DNA from: an uncultured Clostridium sp.
GTDB taxonomy: Bacteria; Bacillota; Clostridia; TANB77; CAG-508
Assembly: GCA_947573965.1 (NCBI GenBank)
Contig: CANPHV010000005.1
Span: 1 to 34,020 of the forward strand
DNA length: 34,020 nucleotides
Direction of reading: 5' to 3'
The translations under genes and the position numbers were made by a program. The first letter of the stretch is position 1. Every line of letters begins with the position of its first letter. Below the pieces are notes generated by a model. That model worked only from the letters and a program-made list of their open reading frames with translations. It had not been told where the DNA came from and did not search any database. Below, in pieces: positions 6,691-15,637 of the stretch.

Positions 6691-8529
6691 ATGTGTGGAA
6701 TTGTAGGTTACATAGGTAAACAAAAAGCAAGCCCTATTTTAATCAATGGGCTAATTCGTTTGGAATATAGAGGATATGATTCAGCTGGTATTTCAACGAT
6801 TGAAAAAACTGGGCTTTCTCTTATGAAAGACCAAGGAAGAGTAAAAAATTTATATAATTTAGAAGGAATTAACGATTTAACTGGTACGATTGGTATTGCT
6901 CATACAAGATGGGCAACTCACGGAAAACCAGCTAAAGAGAATTCTCATCCTCATATGGATAACAGCAAAACTTTTAGTGTTGTTCATAATGGAATTATTG
7001 AAAATTATAATGAAGTAAGAAAATTTTTAATGGATAATGGTTATACTTTTTATTCTCAAACAGATACAGAAGTTATCCCTAACTTAGTTCACTACTATTA
7101 TCATAAAGATGAAAAAAATGATGATTTGAAATTTTTACGTGCTGTTAAGAATGCTTGTGCAAATTTTAAAGGAAGTTATGCCATTGAAATTCTTTGCAAA
7201 GATTTCCCAGATAACATGATTGTTACTAGAAAAGACAGCCCTCTTGTGATTGGAAAAGGAGAAGAAGAAAACTATATTTCTTCGGATATTCCAGCTATCC
7301 TTTCTTTTACTAGAAATTTCTATTTGATTGATGATTTAGAATTTGCTATTTTAACAAGGGATACCGTAACTTTTTACGATAGTGATTTAAAGGTTGTACC
7401 AAAAGCGACACAAACTATTGAATGGAATGCTTCTAGTGCAGAAAAAGATGGGTATGAAGATTTTATGCTAAAGGAAATCCATGAACAACCAACAGCAATT
7501 CGTGAAACGATTGGTGCTAAGTTTAATGAAACTACCAAATGTGAATTTGATGAATTGAATTTTACAAAAGAGTTTTTATCTTCTATTCACAAAATTTATA
7601 TTGTAGCTTGTGGTACTGCTATGCATGCTGGTTTGGCTGGAAAGAATGCTTTTGAGAAATTGTGCAAAATACCAACAGAAGTAGACGTTGCTTCTGAATT
7701 TAGATATCGTGACCCTCTAGTAGATGATAAAACATTATGTATTTTTATCTCTCAATCTGGAGAAACTGCTGATACCATTGCTGCTTTAAAATTGTGCAAA
7801 GAGAAGGGAGCTAAAACGCTTGCGATTAGTAATGTTATTGGAAGTTCTATCACCAGAGAAGCTGATTATTCTATTTATACCCATGCTGGTCCTGAAATAG
7901 CAGTTGCTTCTACCAAAGCTTATACTTCACAAGTTATGCTAATTACGATTTTAGCCGTTTATTTTGCTGAAATATTAGAAAAGAATCGTTCTATCCTTAA
8001 TGATTTGAAAAAAGATATTATGGCTTTGCCTAGCAAAATAGAGGAAACTTTGAAATTGTCTGAAAACATTTTAGATTTTTCGAAAAAAGTTTATCAAGAA
8101 AAGGATATTTTCTTCTTGGGTAGAGGAATTGATGAAACGGTTGCAAAAGAAGGTTCTTTGAAATTAAAAGAAATTTCTTATATTCATTCTGAAAGCTATC
8201 CAGCTGGTGAATTAAAGCATGGACCAATTGCTTTGATTGAAAATGATATTACGGTTATTAGTATTATGACAGATAGTAGTTTGGTGGAAAAGATGGTTAG
8301 CAATATTCAAGAGGTTATCACTCGTGGTGCTAAAACTTTAGTGATTACGAACCAAAAGGTGGATGAAGGTATGTTCGATATGACGATTAAAATTCCAGAG
8401 ACAAATCCTTTCCTTTCTCCTATTTTGTCTATTATTCCTTTGCAGTTGTTTTCTTATTATATTTCAAAGGAAAAGGGATTGGATGTTGATAAACCTAGAA
8501 ATCTTGCTAAGTCTGTGACGGTTGAATAA
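6691..8529 (+). CDS. glmS: Glutamine-fructose-6-phosphate aminotransferase (isomerizing)
   Basis: 612 aa. It makes glucosamine-6-phosphate, the first step to UDP-GlcNAc and peptidoglycan. The mature N-terminus is MCGIVGYIG with the catalytic Cys1 of the class-II glutamine amidotransferase domain (about 1-235; THGKPAKENSHPH, VVHNGIIENY). Two SIS isomerase domains follow (VACGTAMHAG, SQSGETADT, GRGIDETVAKEGSLKLKE) and the C-terminal KPRNLAKSVTVE is canonical. I reject an in-frame ATG at 6646 because the nucleophile must follow the initiator Met and AGGAGG precedes 6691. Controlled by the ribozyme just upstream. Confidence 0.98.
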   Translation: MCGIVGYIGKQKASPILINGLIRLEYRGYDSAGISTIEKTGLSLMKDQGRVKNLYNLEGINDLTGTIGIAHTRWATHGKPAKENSHPHMDNSKTFSVVHNGIIENYNEVRKFLMDNGYTFYSQTDTEVIPNLVHYYYHKDEKNDDLKFLRAVKNACANFKGSYAIEILCKDFPDNMIVTRKDSPLVIGKGEEENYISSDIPAILSFTRNFYLIDDLEFAILTRDTVTFYDSDLKVVPKATQTIEWNASSAEKDGYEDFMLKEIHEQPTAIRETIGAKFNETTKCEFDELNFTKEFLSSIHKIYIVACGTAMHAGLAGKNAFEKLCKIPTEVDVASEFRYRDPLVDDKTLCIFISQSGETADTIAALKLCKEKGAKTLAISNVIGSSITREADYSIYTHAGPEIAVASTKAYTSQVMLITILAVYFAEILEKNRSILNDLKKDIMALPSKIEETLKLSENILDFSKKVYQEKDIFFLGRGIDETVAKEGSLKLKEISYIHSESYPAGELKHGPIALIENDITVISIMTDSSLVEKMVSNIQEVITRGAKTLVITNQKVDEGMFDMTIKIPETNPFLSPILSIIPLQLFSYYISKEKGLDVDKPRNLAKSVTVE

Positions 8530-8552
8530 ATTTTGTTTCTTTACAAGTGAAA

Positions 8553-8580
8553 AGCTAGACCATCGGTCTAGTTTTTCTTT
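8553..8580 (+). terminator. Terminator of glmS
   Basis: Stem CTAGACC / GGTCTAG (8555-8561 with 8565-8571), 3-nt loop, then GTTTTTCTTTTTT. Confidence 0.88.
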
Positions 8581-8581
8581 T

Positions 8582-8866
8582 TTACAGTTCCATAGAGATT
8601 TCGGCCTCGCCATTTCTGGCCTTGAGTATCATCATATCGTCGATACACATCTCTCCATCGTTGATGGTTACTGGTCCTCCCGCTCGCAGCTTATCTTTTA
8701 TAAGGAGTAATGCCATTTTCGGATTTAAGGCTAATGCCTTTTTTTCTTTTTTTGTTAGTTCTTTTTCGATTTTATAAATCCGAATTATTCCTCTCTGAAT
8801 GATGATTAAAGCATTTCCCCAAATGGTGTGCCCTTCTGTCAAATTAATTTGCATACTTTTTTTCAT
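8582..8866 (-). CDS. Hypothetical protein, GC-richer than neighbours
   Basis: 94 aa, not recognised. No membrane segment; a Lys-rich centre (EKELTKKEKKALALNP) and a C-terminal part rich in beta-prone and acidic residues (GGPVTINDGEMCIDDMM). ATG 8866 follows GAGGAAG. Codon use is clearly GC-richer than glmS or yqeK, and it contains one of only two ordinary in-frame CGG codons I found. Its style matches the receiver-domain gene at 9671-10063, suggesting a common foreign or conserved-composition origin. It is convergent with glmS. Confidence 0.65.
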   Translation of the reverse strand: MKKSMQINLTEGHTIWGNALIIIQRGIIRIYKIEKELTKKEKKALALNPKMALLLIKDKLRAGGPVTINDGEMCIDDMMILKARNGEAEISMEL

Positions 8867-8943
8867 GTCACTTCCTCGCCCCAATAACTGGAGCTCTCCT
8901 TTCCTACTTTTTTGTATTTACTAACTAAATTAATTATACCACA

Positions 8944-8972
8944 TTCACATAAAAAAATCAACTTTATGTGAA
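8944..8972. promoter_or_regulatory. 10-bp inverted repeat, candidate operator between divergent genes
   Basis: TTCACATAAA (8944-8953) and TTTATGTGAA (8963-8972) are perfect complements with a 9-bp spacer. The repeat sits between the hypothetical gene and yqeK, next to the extended -10 TGCTATAAT (near 8997), a placement typical of repressor sites. The regulator is unknown. Confidence 0.5.
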
Positions 8973-9055
8973 GTAATGGAATATTTTGTCAAAATGTGCT
9001 ATAATAGATATGTATAAAAAATAAAAAGAAGTAAAATCAGAAAGGATGAACACTT

Positions 9056-9652
9056 ATGAAGTTATCTAAAAAGAATGCTATGTTAACTTTAGAAACCTAT
9101 TTAAAAGATACTAATATCAAAAAATATAAGCATTCCCTTCGTGTTGCAAAAATGTGCCAAATTTTAGCTGAAAAATGGGATCCTTCGCTTTCTGAAGATG
9201 CTAGTATCGCAGGTTTATTACACGATATCGGAAAATCTATTAAACCAAAAGAAATGCTCTACGAATGCATTATAAAAAAACTTACACTATATGAATTTTC
9301 TATTTTTGAAACACCTGTTGCCTTACATGGCAAAATTAGTGCCATGATTTTTGAAAAAGTATTCGATGATAAGGCTGACCTTGATAGAGTTAAAGCTATC
9401 TCCCATGCTATTTCTTCTCATGTTACAGGAAATGCCAATATGAATTTACTTGATAAGATTTTGTTTATTGCTGATAATATTGAACCAGCAAAAAATAATA
9501 ATATTTTCTCTGAAATTCAATCTGGTGAATTAACTTCTCCAAATGAATGTGTAGAACAAATTATTTTATTAAAAGATTTGAATGCAATTGAACACCATAG
9601 AATTCTTGACCCTTTGCTATTAAATACGCTACAAAATCTTGATGAAAGATAA
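9056..9652 (+). CDS. yqeK: HD-domain hydrolase of the YqeK family
   Basis: 198 aa, the usual length for YqeK. Metal-binding signature: KHSLRVAKMC (first His), AGLLHDIGK (HD pair), VALHGKISA, ISHAISSHVTG, then KILFIADNIEP with the last Asp. Characterised members hydrolyse Ap4A symmetrically to ADP. In many Firmicutes yqeK sits with nadD and rsfS; here it stands alone between two GC-richer genes. Start ATG 9056 has AAAGGATG upstream. A hairpin terminator follows at once. Confidence 0.9.
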   Translation: MKLSKKNAMLTLETYLKDTNIKKYKHSLRVAKMCQILAEKWDPSLSEDASIAGLLHDIGKSIKPKEMLYECIIKKLTLYEFSIFETPVALHGKISAMIFEKVFDDKADLDRVKAISHAISSHVTGNANMNLLDKILFIADNIEPAKNNNIFSEIQSGELTSPNECVEQIILLKDLNAIEHHRILDPLLLNTLQNLDER

Positions 9653-9659
9653 AAAATAG

Positions 9660-9690
9660 GGACCTTGGTATTAACCTTGGTCCTTTTTTT
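9660..9690 (+). terminator. Terminator of yqeK
   Basis: GGACC..GGTCC imperfect hairpin followed by nine T residues. The last codons of the convergent receiver gene overlap it. Confidence 0.75.
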
Positions 9691-10063
9691 TTGTAGGGAG
9701 AGAAAACAGGAACTTTTCAAAAAGCTCCTTATTGAAAATCATTCCCATATGCCCCCAAAATTGGGGATATACAGTAACAAACTGTATATAGGAAAATCCC
9801 AACACAGGGATTACTCTCCCTTCCTCCTTGAGCCAGGACAACAGCTGATTGCCAGCTCCGTGCCTGGCTTCTTCGTCTCCCTCTTCCAAGAAGAACTGGC
9901 TATCTAATACAATAGCCTCTAGTTCGTTCTCCTCTATGAGGGTCTTGGCAACTTCCAGCACAGAAGTGTGTATCACTTCATATCCTGTCCCTCTTGTTGC
10001 CCGAATAATCTTGTTTACTTTTCCCAGCGAGTCATCGACCACCAGGATTGTTCCTTTTCTCAT
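9671..10063 (-). CDS. Stand-alone response-regulator receiver protein
   Basis: 130 aa. Single REC domain: TILVVDDSLGK with the acidic pair, AIVLDSQFF with the phospho-acceptor Asp, an IPVLGFS strand and a late Lys in FNKEL. No output domain, so a CheY/Spo0F-like phosphorelay or signalling adaptor is possible. The ATG at 10063 follows AAAGGAGGAG; an upstream start at 10090 is unlikely. GC-richer codon use, including one CGG Arg codon in KIIRATRG read in frame. No kinase is adjacent. Confidence 0.8.
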   Translation of the reverse strand: MRKGTILVVDDSLGKVNKIIRATRGTGYEVIHTSVLEVAKTLIEENELEAIVLDSQFFLEEGDEEARHGAGNQLLSWLKEEGRVIPVLGFSYIQFVTVYPQFWGHMGMIFNKELFEKFLFSLPTKKKDQG

Positions 10064-10125
10064 CTCTACTCCTCCTTTTAGATTATTCAATTAATTATAC
10101 TATAAATCTGCATAAAAATCAATTT

Positions 10126-10386
10126 TTACCCAATCAAAAGCTTCACAACAACCAAACAAACACTACCAGGTAAACCAAGCAATCCTATCACAATACTCGT
10201 AAAAAAATTCAAGCCAATATGAAAGCCAAAAGTACCACCAACCAAATTAATCAAAAAAATAGTAATACCACCTAAAATAGAATTAATCACTAACTTAAAA
10301 ATCTTCTTTAGTGGCAAAATAAAAATTCTCCCAAATATAAAAATAAAGCAAATACATGCTAAATAGGTAAGCAAATTGGTATCCAT
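10126..10386 (-). CDS. bofA: BofA-family pro-sigmaK processing inhibitor
   Basis: 86 aa. Two to three hydrophobic segments with the family C-terminus NFFTSIVIGLLGLPGSVCLV. In Bacillus BofA holds the SpoIVFB protease inactive in the outer forespore membrane until sigmaK is needed. ATG 10386 has GGGAG 9 nt upstream; an upstream TTG is less likely. yaaL lies 84 bp upstream in the same direction, the order seen in Bacillus recR-yaaL-bofA, though no recR is present here. It indicates an endospore-former. Confidence 0.88.
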   Translation of the reverse strand: MDTNLLTYLACICFIFIFGRIFILPLKKIFKLVINSILGGITIFLINLVGGTFGFHIGLNFFTSIVIGLLGLPGSVCLVVVKLLIG

Positions 10387-10470
10387 ATGTAACAACTCCC
10401 ATAAAAAAATACAAACAATAATAATTTCTTATTACCATTTGTATGTTTTTTATGGGACAAATATTACTTT

Positions 10471-10758
10471 TTAGCCAGCCTCCTCTTCTTGCCATAAAGA
10501 ATATTGCATATCACTAATCATATCCACTTCAATTCCTTTCGCTTTAGCAATCTTAAACAAATAATTTAATTTCGCCTGATTGGCTTTAATTTGATACGTA
10601 TAATAATCTACTAAATCCTCTTGTGCATACTCAAAATTACGGTTAGCAGCCTTTAGTTCCTCCCTCGTTTGAATAATACACTTAATTAACTCCGTTTCTT
10701 TTTCCATCTCTGTTGTCTCTATAATTTTTTGTTCTCTCACATAACAATCTTTTTGCAT
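10471..10758 (-). CDS. yaaL: YaaL-like DUF2508 protein
   Basis: 95 aa, helical. The core ELIKCIIQTREELKAANRNF and DLVDYYTYQIKANQAKLNYL resembles DUF2508 (YaaL), small proteins of unknown function encoded just upstream of bofA in Bacillus and Clostridia. The context supports the call more than the sequence alone. Ribosome site GAAGAGGTTAG before ATG 10758. Confidence 0.8.
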   Translation of the reverse strand: MQKDCYVREQKIIETTEMEKETELIKCIIQTREELKAANRNFEYAQEDLVDYYTYQIKANQAKLNYLFKIAKAKGIEVDMISDMQYSLWQEEEAG

Positions 10759-10917
10759 ATTCTAACCTCTTCTCTTTCTCTTTTTCAATAGTGTATTCTT
10801 TTTTCCAATTTTTATTCACTAATTTTTAGATTAATTTGCCCAAAAGTCTTGTTTTTTTCGCCATTTTGTAGGATAATATATAAGAAGGACTATAATTTAG
10901 AAAGGGATTTTCTTAGC

Positions 10918-13245
10918 ATGAAATATATCGATAAATTTTTGAAAAAATTAAATACCAATCGAAACACTTTTGCAACCTATGTTCTAACATTACTTACTGC
11001 TTATCTAGTAGTTGACAGAGTAGTAGAAATGTTACTTATGATATTCACAGGTGTTTCTTATTCTTATTGGGGACCAATTCAATACACCTTAGCTTTGGCA
11101 TGTCCTTGCTTTGCCTTTGCTTTTACCCCAAAATCAAAATTCTCTAAAAATAAAGGATACAAAGTAAAACTGTGTTATGTATTTTTAATTGCCTTCTATG
11201 TCATCGCTATTTCTATGATTACACAGTGGGTTAATATGGGAGCTTGGTTATTCTTATTATCTGTTCCAGATTATACCGATTTAATTACCGAATTTTCTGA
11301 TTTAGTAACACCAGCTTTAGTAGGTCTTGCCTTATACTTCCCATTAGTTACCGTATATCCTTTCTTCAAATGGATATACTTTGGTATCAACGACAACCCT
11401 CTTAAAGTTCGTTCTATTTGGGACTTTAGAGGTATTGACTTATCTGACAAAAAAGAAGGACATGGACCATACACTTGCGAAGTATATGTATGTACTGACG
11501 ACGATTATAACAGAAAAATTATTATGCCAGAAACCTCTCGATACCAATCTTTATTAGTATGTGGTGGTTCTGGAACTGGAAAAACCTCTCTTGTTTATGA
11601 ACCCTTGATGGCAAAAGATATTGAAAGAAAATACTTCTTCAAAGAAGCCTCTAAAGAATTAGGTTTTACTGCCTTAAAAACAGGAATTGCTACTTTAACA
11701 AAACCTTATAACAATGATTACTTAAACAAAAACTTCAACCTAAATATGTTAAAGCCAGCACCTGGCAAAGAAAGTTTACTAAATACCTATCTAAAGAAAA
11801 TGATTTTAGGAACCATTAATGGTGAAACCGTATATAGAAATTTAGGACTTACCCTAATGGCTCCAGATTACGAAGTAATTGACCACATGACAGACGTTTG
11901 TAAAAACTTTGGTGTAGAATATGATATCATCGACCCATCAAATAATACTTCAATTGGTTTAAATCCATTCACTTACGATGACCCAGCCAAAATTGCCGTT
12001 ACGATATCTTCTGTATTAAAAGCTATGTTCTTAGTTTCACACGATGACTCTGAACAATCTTATCGTGCTGACGTTTCAACACAAGCCATTGAAAATGTTA
12101 CTATCTTGTTAAAAGAAATCTATCCAAGGATGAACGATGGTGCCCTTCCTAATATGGAAGATTTATTGAAACTATTTACGAACTTTGAGTTAATTGAAAA
12201 AATGTGTGAAATCATGGCACATGATGAAGAATTAAAAGAAAAATATTCAATTCAACTTACATACTTTAAAAAATACTTTTATAAAGATGCACCTGGAAAA
12301 CAAGAAATTGAAAAATATATATACACTGCAGTTAGCCAATTAGACAACTTATTAAGAATTCCAGGAATTAAGCCTATTCTTTGCAATAGACACAACAACG
12401 TAAACTTTGATGACTTCTTAAGAGAAGGAAAGGTAACCTTCCTTTGCACAAGACGTGGAGATTTAGGTGCTGCTGGCCATAAAGCTTTTGGTTTGTTCTA
12501 CTTAATCTCTATGCAAGATGCTGTCTTAAGAAGACCAGGAACAGAAAGTACACGTACACCATATTTCTTATATATTGATGAATTTGCAGACTTTATTTGT
12601 AGAGCAACAGAGCCAATGTTCACCTTATATAGAAAATTCAAAATAGCGTCTACCATTTCCATCCAAAGTTTATCACAATTAGAACTTCATGGACAAAAAG
12701 AAAACTATAAAAATCTTATCCTATCTAACTGTGCTAACAAAATCTTTACTGGAAATGCTGAATACGAAGAAATCGAATGGTGGTGCAAAGAGTTTGGTAC
12801 TCACAGGGAATGGAGCTACACTAGCAGTATGGATATGAACAAATTAGAATATGACTCTAAAGCTTCTGGTGTGTCATGGAAGTACGTTACCACATTAAAA
12901 GAAGGAAAATTGCAAGCCCTAACCTTAGGAAAATGTGGTTACAAAATCAAAGGAGATAAAGCTTACTTACAAGCTGGTTGCGGAATTTTGGAATTCTTAC
13001 CATCCAAATACAAAGAACCACAAAAAATTAGAAACTATGACTTTGGTAAATTTTCAAATGGTTCCATTACTGCAACGGAAGATAACAACGAAGATACCAG
13101 AAAGAAATTCGACCTAAAACATATGAATTTTATAGATGAAAGAGATGAATTTAACCCTGTTCAAACTGACATTACAGACTCAAAATATCTATTTGACAAC
13201 CAAGATGCTATCATTGTTAATTTCAAAAAAGGAAAAAGGGATTGA
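10918..13245 (+). CDS. VirD4/TraG-type coupling ATPase
   Basis: 775 aa. About three to four N-terminal membrane segments (to about residue 160), then a P-loop ATPase with Walker A CGGSGTGKTSL and Walker B FLYIDEFADF, and a TraG/TraD C-terminal region with the QSLSQLELHG helix. Such proteins bring DNA-protein substrates to a type IV secretion channel. Start ATG 10918 chosen because AAAGGGA precedes it; a longer frame from 10849 has none. No relaxase, VirB4 or other transfer gene is within this window, so it is an orphan here. Its own terminator makes it monocistronic. Confidence 0.85.
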   Translation: MKYIDKFLKKLNTNRNTFATYVLTLLTAYLVVDRVVEMLLMIFTGVSYSYWGPIQYTLALACPCFAFAFTPKSKFSKNKGYKVKLCYVFLIAFYVIAISMITQWVNMGAWLFLLSVPDYTDLITEFSDLVTPALVGLALYFPLVTVYPFFKWIYFGINDNPLKVRSIWDFRGIDLSDKKEGHGPYTCEVYVCTDDDYNRKIIMPETSRYQSLLVCGGSGTGKTSLVYEPLMAKDIERKYFFKEASKELGFTALKTGIATLTKPYNNDYLNKNFNLNMLKPAPGKESLLNTYLKKMILGTINGETVYRNLGLTLMAPDYEVIDHMTDVCKNFGVEYDIIDPSNNTSIGLNPFTYDDPAKIAVTISSVLKAMFLVSHDDSEQSYRADVSTQAIENVTILLKEIYPRMNDGALPNMEDLLKLFTNFELIEKMCEIMAHDEELKEKYSIQLTYFKKYFYKDAPGKQEIEKYIYTAVSQLDNLLRIPGIKPILCNRHNNVNFDDFLREGKVTFLCTRRGDLGAAGHKAFGLFYLISMQDAVLRRPGTESTRTPYFLYIDEFADFICRATEPMFTLYRKFKIASTISIQSLSQLELHGQKENYKNLILSNCANKIFTGNAEYEEIEWWCKEFGTHREWSYTSSMDMNKLEYDSKASGVSWKYVTTLKEGKLQALTLGKCGYKIKGDKAYLQAGCGILEFLPSKYKEPQKIRNYDFGKFSNGSITATEDNNEDTRKKFDLKHMNFIDERDEFNPVQTDITDSKYLFDNQDAIIVNFKKGKRD

Positions 13246-13263
13246 GAAGCATTCCTAAAAAAA

Positions 13264-13309
13264 GGATATCTGAACTATACTCCAAGTAAAGTTCAATATC
13301 CCTTTTTTT
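13264..13309 (+). terminator. Terminator of the coupling ATPase gene
   Basis: Long stem GGATAT-C-TGAAC / GTTCA-ATATCC (one bulge) followed by seven T residues, 18 bp past the stop codon. It also faces the convergent permease gene. Confidence 0.85.
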
Positions 13310-13335
13310 ATTGTAGCAAATCTTAGGCACACTTT

Positions 13336-14184
13336 TTATATAGAAATACCAATTAATTCAATAATAATTCCAGCTACTACACCAATGGCATATAATAAAG
13401 CCACTATCCTAATGTTTTGTTTTACGCCTTTATTCATTTTAAATAAAACAGCTAGTCCAACACCTGCTCCTACTAAAAGTCCTGAAATCATGGTAGCTAC
13501 TGAAATCATATTTTCCAAATACATTTGCGTCAAAATAACAGATGACGCACAATTAGGAATTAATCCAATAAAACCTGCTATTATCGGCGCTAAAATCGGT
13601 CTATTTTGCAAGAAATTTTTAATGTTTTCTTCTCCTATCACAAACATAAGTAAATTAATCATAATGGTTACTAATAAAATAAAGATAAAGATACTTAAAG
13701 TATGTTTTAAGGCAGATTTTACAATACCATGTTCACAATGACAATGTTCTTTTTCACATAGGTCAATAATCTTTTCTTCCTCTTGCTTATGCTTTTTTCT
13801 CATGATTAAATCGATGACAAAACCAGCTATCATTCCTACTATTAATTTAATTCCTAAAATGGTTAAAATCGTATTCAAAGGAACCGCTTCTGATAAGAAA
13901 ATTGGTAGCATTTCATCTGAAGTAGAAAGATAGACAGCAATTAAAGTTCCTAATGTAATTACTCTTGCTGCATATAAATTGGTAGCTGAGACGGAAAATC
14001 CACATTGTGGAAATATCCCTAATATGCTTCCTATCAATGGTCCATATTTTCCTGATTTTTTTACGACTTCCTTTGTCTTGTCCTTCGTTTTGTGTTCAAT
14101 ATATTCCATAATTAAATAGGTTATAAATAAAAATGGTACTAATTTGACGCTATCTATTATGGCATCTAATAATATTTCTAGCAT
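13336..14184 (-). CDS. Putative 10-TM metal/arsenic efflux permease (ArsP_2-like)
   Basis: 282 aa with about eight to ten hydrophobic segments in two related halves. Each half has a Cys-containing motif: GIFPQCGFSVSATNLYAAR (about 57-75) and GLIPNCASSVILTQMY (about 204-219), the pattern of the putative heavy-metal exporter family PF11449. A His/Cys cluster in the central cytoplasmic loop (CEKEHCHCEHG) suggests a metal-binding site. Substrate is unknown; arsenical, manganese or another thiol-binding metal is possible. RBS AAAGGAG before ATG 14184. No metal regulator is adjacent. Confidence 0.8.
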   Translation of the reverse strand: MLEILLDAIIDSVKLVPFLFITYLIMEYIEHKTKDKTKEVVKKSGKYGPLIGSILGIFPQCGFSVSATNLYAARVITLGTLIAVYLSTSDEMLPIFLSEAVPLNTILTILGIKLIVGMIAGFVIDLIMRKKHKQEEEKIIDLCEKEHCHCEHGIVKSALKHTLSIFIFILLVTIMINLLMFVIGEENIKNFLQNRPILAPIIAGFIGLIPNCASSVILTQMYLENMISVATMISGLLVGAGVGLAVLFKMNKGVKQNIRIVALLYAIGVVAGIIIELIGISI

Positions 14185-14284
14185 TTATTTTCTCCTTTTT
14201 TCTTTTGTTTGCTTATCATATCACATTTTCTTACTTTTTTCAAGCCCAGAATTCGTCAATGAGCCCTAGAACCAGTGGAAAAAA

Positions 14285-14314
14285 TTAAGAAAAAGGACTA
14301 TCACTTAAGTCCTT
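14285..14314 (-). terminator. Terminator of the Asn/Cys-rich gene
   Basis: Minus-strand stem AAGGACT / AGTCCTT (14308-14314 with 14293-14299) followed by TTTTTCTTAATTTTTT. The stem overlaps the stop codon. Confidence 0.8.
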
Positions 14315-14808
14315 CTTCTACAACAACAATTATTATTGCTGTTATTATTATTGTTTGAATTTGGAATCACATTAATTCTTGCACTTAAGCCATCTACATT
14401 GGTAATTTGATAAGTACAACCTTCTTCAATTTGATTACAACCACAATTTGAATTTCCATTGGCTATGTTTCTAATGGTTAACAGATTATTATTACAATTG
14501 TTATTGCCATTATTGTTGTTACTGCAACCACATTGGCTTTCCCTTCTGCATCCACAACTCATTTTATCTCCAAATCTAGCTAACAATCTCCCTACAATAC
14601 AGGTAATATACGCTGTAATAAAACTAATGATGGCATACACGATAGCAGCAATCAAGAAATTTAAGTTATTTACGATAAATGTGACAATTAAAAAAATGGC
14701 AAATATTATGGCTGCTACTAGTATTGGACATTTTAGAATTTTTTGCAAGGCAATGGAAATAATAATAACTGCGATTGGTAAGGCAAAAAATATAAGTAAA
14801 GTATTCAT
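14305..14808 (-). CDS. Membrane protein with Asn- and Cys-rich tail
   Basis: 167 aa, not recognised. Residues 1-85 contain three to four hydrophobic segments. The tail is hydrophilic and low complexity: CGCRRESQCGC, poly-Asn runs, a short folded piece (EEGCTYQITNVDGLSARINV), and a terminal CCCRRRT. About a dozen Cys suggest metal binding or disulphides. ATG 14808 is 5 nt after AAAGGAGAG; a start at 14826 overlaps that site. Codons for the Asn runs (AAC/AAT mixed) may be replication-slippage-prone. Confidence 0.7.
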   Translation of the reverse strand: MNTLLIFFALPIAVIIISIALQKILKCPILVAAIIFAIFLIVTFIVNNLNFLIAAIVYAIISFITAYITCIVGRLLARFGDKMSCGCRRESQCGCSNNNNGNNNCNNNLLTIRNIANGNSNCGCNQIEEGCTYQITNVDGLSARINVIPNSNNNNNSNNNCCCRRRT

Positions 14809-14861
14809 GGTTTCTCTCCTTTTCATTTTTACTATATTTTATGCACTTTCGCAGTTATTTG

Positions 14862-15603
14862 TTAATCATATTCTACTTTTACTAGGTATAATCCTTGTGG
14901 TGGCAAGGTCTTTCCCGCCTTCGTTCTATCTTTTTCTTCTATTATCGTTGCAATTTCTTCTGGTTTAATGTTTCCTAAACCAACTTCTACTAAAGTTCCA
15001 GCTATAATTCTCACCATATTGTATAAAAAGCCATTTCCAGTTAGTTCTATCCAAATTTTTTGGTTTTTCTGTTCTCTTATTTCTGCTTTATAAATCGTTC
15101 TTACACTACTCTTTGAACTAGTCCCACTGGCTTTAAAAGCTTTGAAATCATGTTCTCCTTCAAAATATTGAATCGCTTGTTTCATCTTTTTAATATCCAA
15201 TTTCATTGGAATGTGTGTTTCTAAGTTTCGATAAATGGCTGTTCCTATCTTACTATTGTTAATAACATAGCGATAGGTTTTTCTTTTACAAGATAGACGG
15301 CTATGAAATTTTTCGTCTACTTCTTCTGCTGACTGGATTAAGATTGATTTTTTCAAGTTACTATTAATGGCAATCGCAAATTTTTCAATGGGAATGCTAG
15401 AATTCGTTTTGAAATTGGCTACTTGTCCGAAGAGCATGTACGCCACTATCTGTTCTTCCAGAAGCTGAAAGTTCTACTTCTTCCCCCGTTATTTGCTGGA
15501 TTGCCTTTTCAATTGTCCCTTGTATATTTAATTTATTCGGTTGTTTTTGCCACCCATTAAAATCTTTTCCATCATATTCTATTACTAATTTTATGTTTCT
15601 CAT
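14862..15603 (-). CDS. truA: tRNA pseudouridine synthase A, interrupted by a +1 frameshift
   Basis: Two overlapping frames together make a full-length TruA of about 246 aa. The first frame gives MRNIKLVIEYDGKDFNGWQ to the catalytic motif GRTDSGVHAL; the second resumes with GQVANFKTN and runs to the normal end PQGLYLVKVEYD. The family sequence GVHAL-GQV is restored if one base is dropped at about 15429-15432 (GCT CTT C GGA CAA). TruA makes pseudouridine at positions 38-40 of many tRNA anticodon stems. The break could be an assembly error, a young mutation, or a +1 shift on the in-frame CGG codon. RBS GGAGAG before ATG 15603. Confidence 0.9.
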
Positions 15604-15637
15604 ACTTACTCTCCGTTTACTTTTACCATTTTCTATA

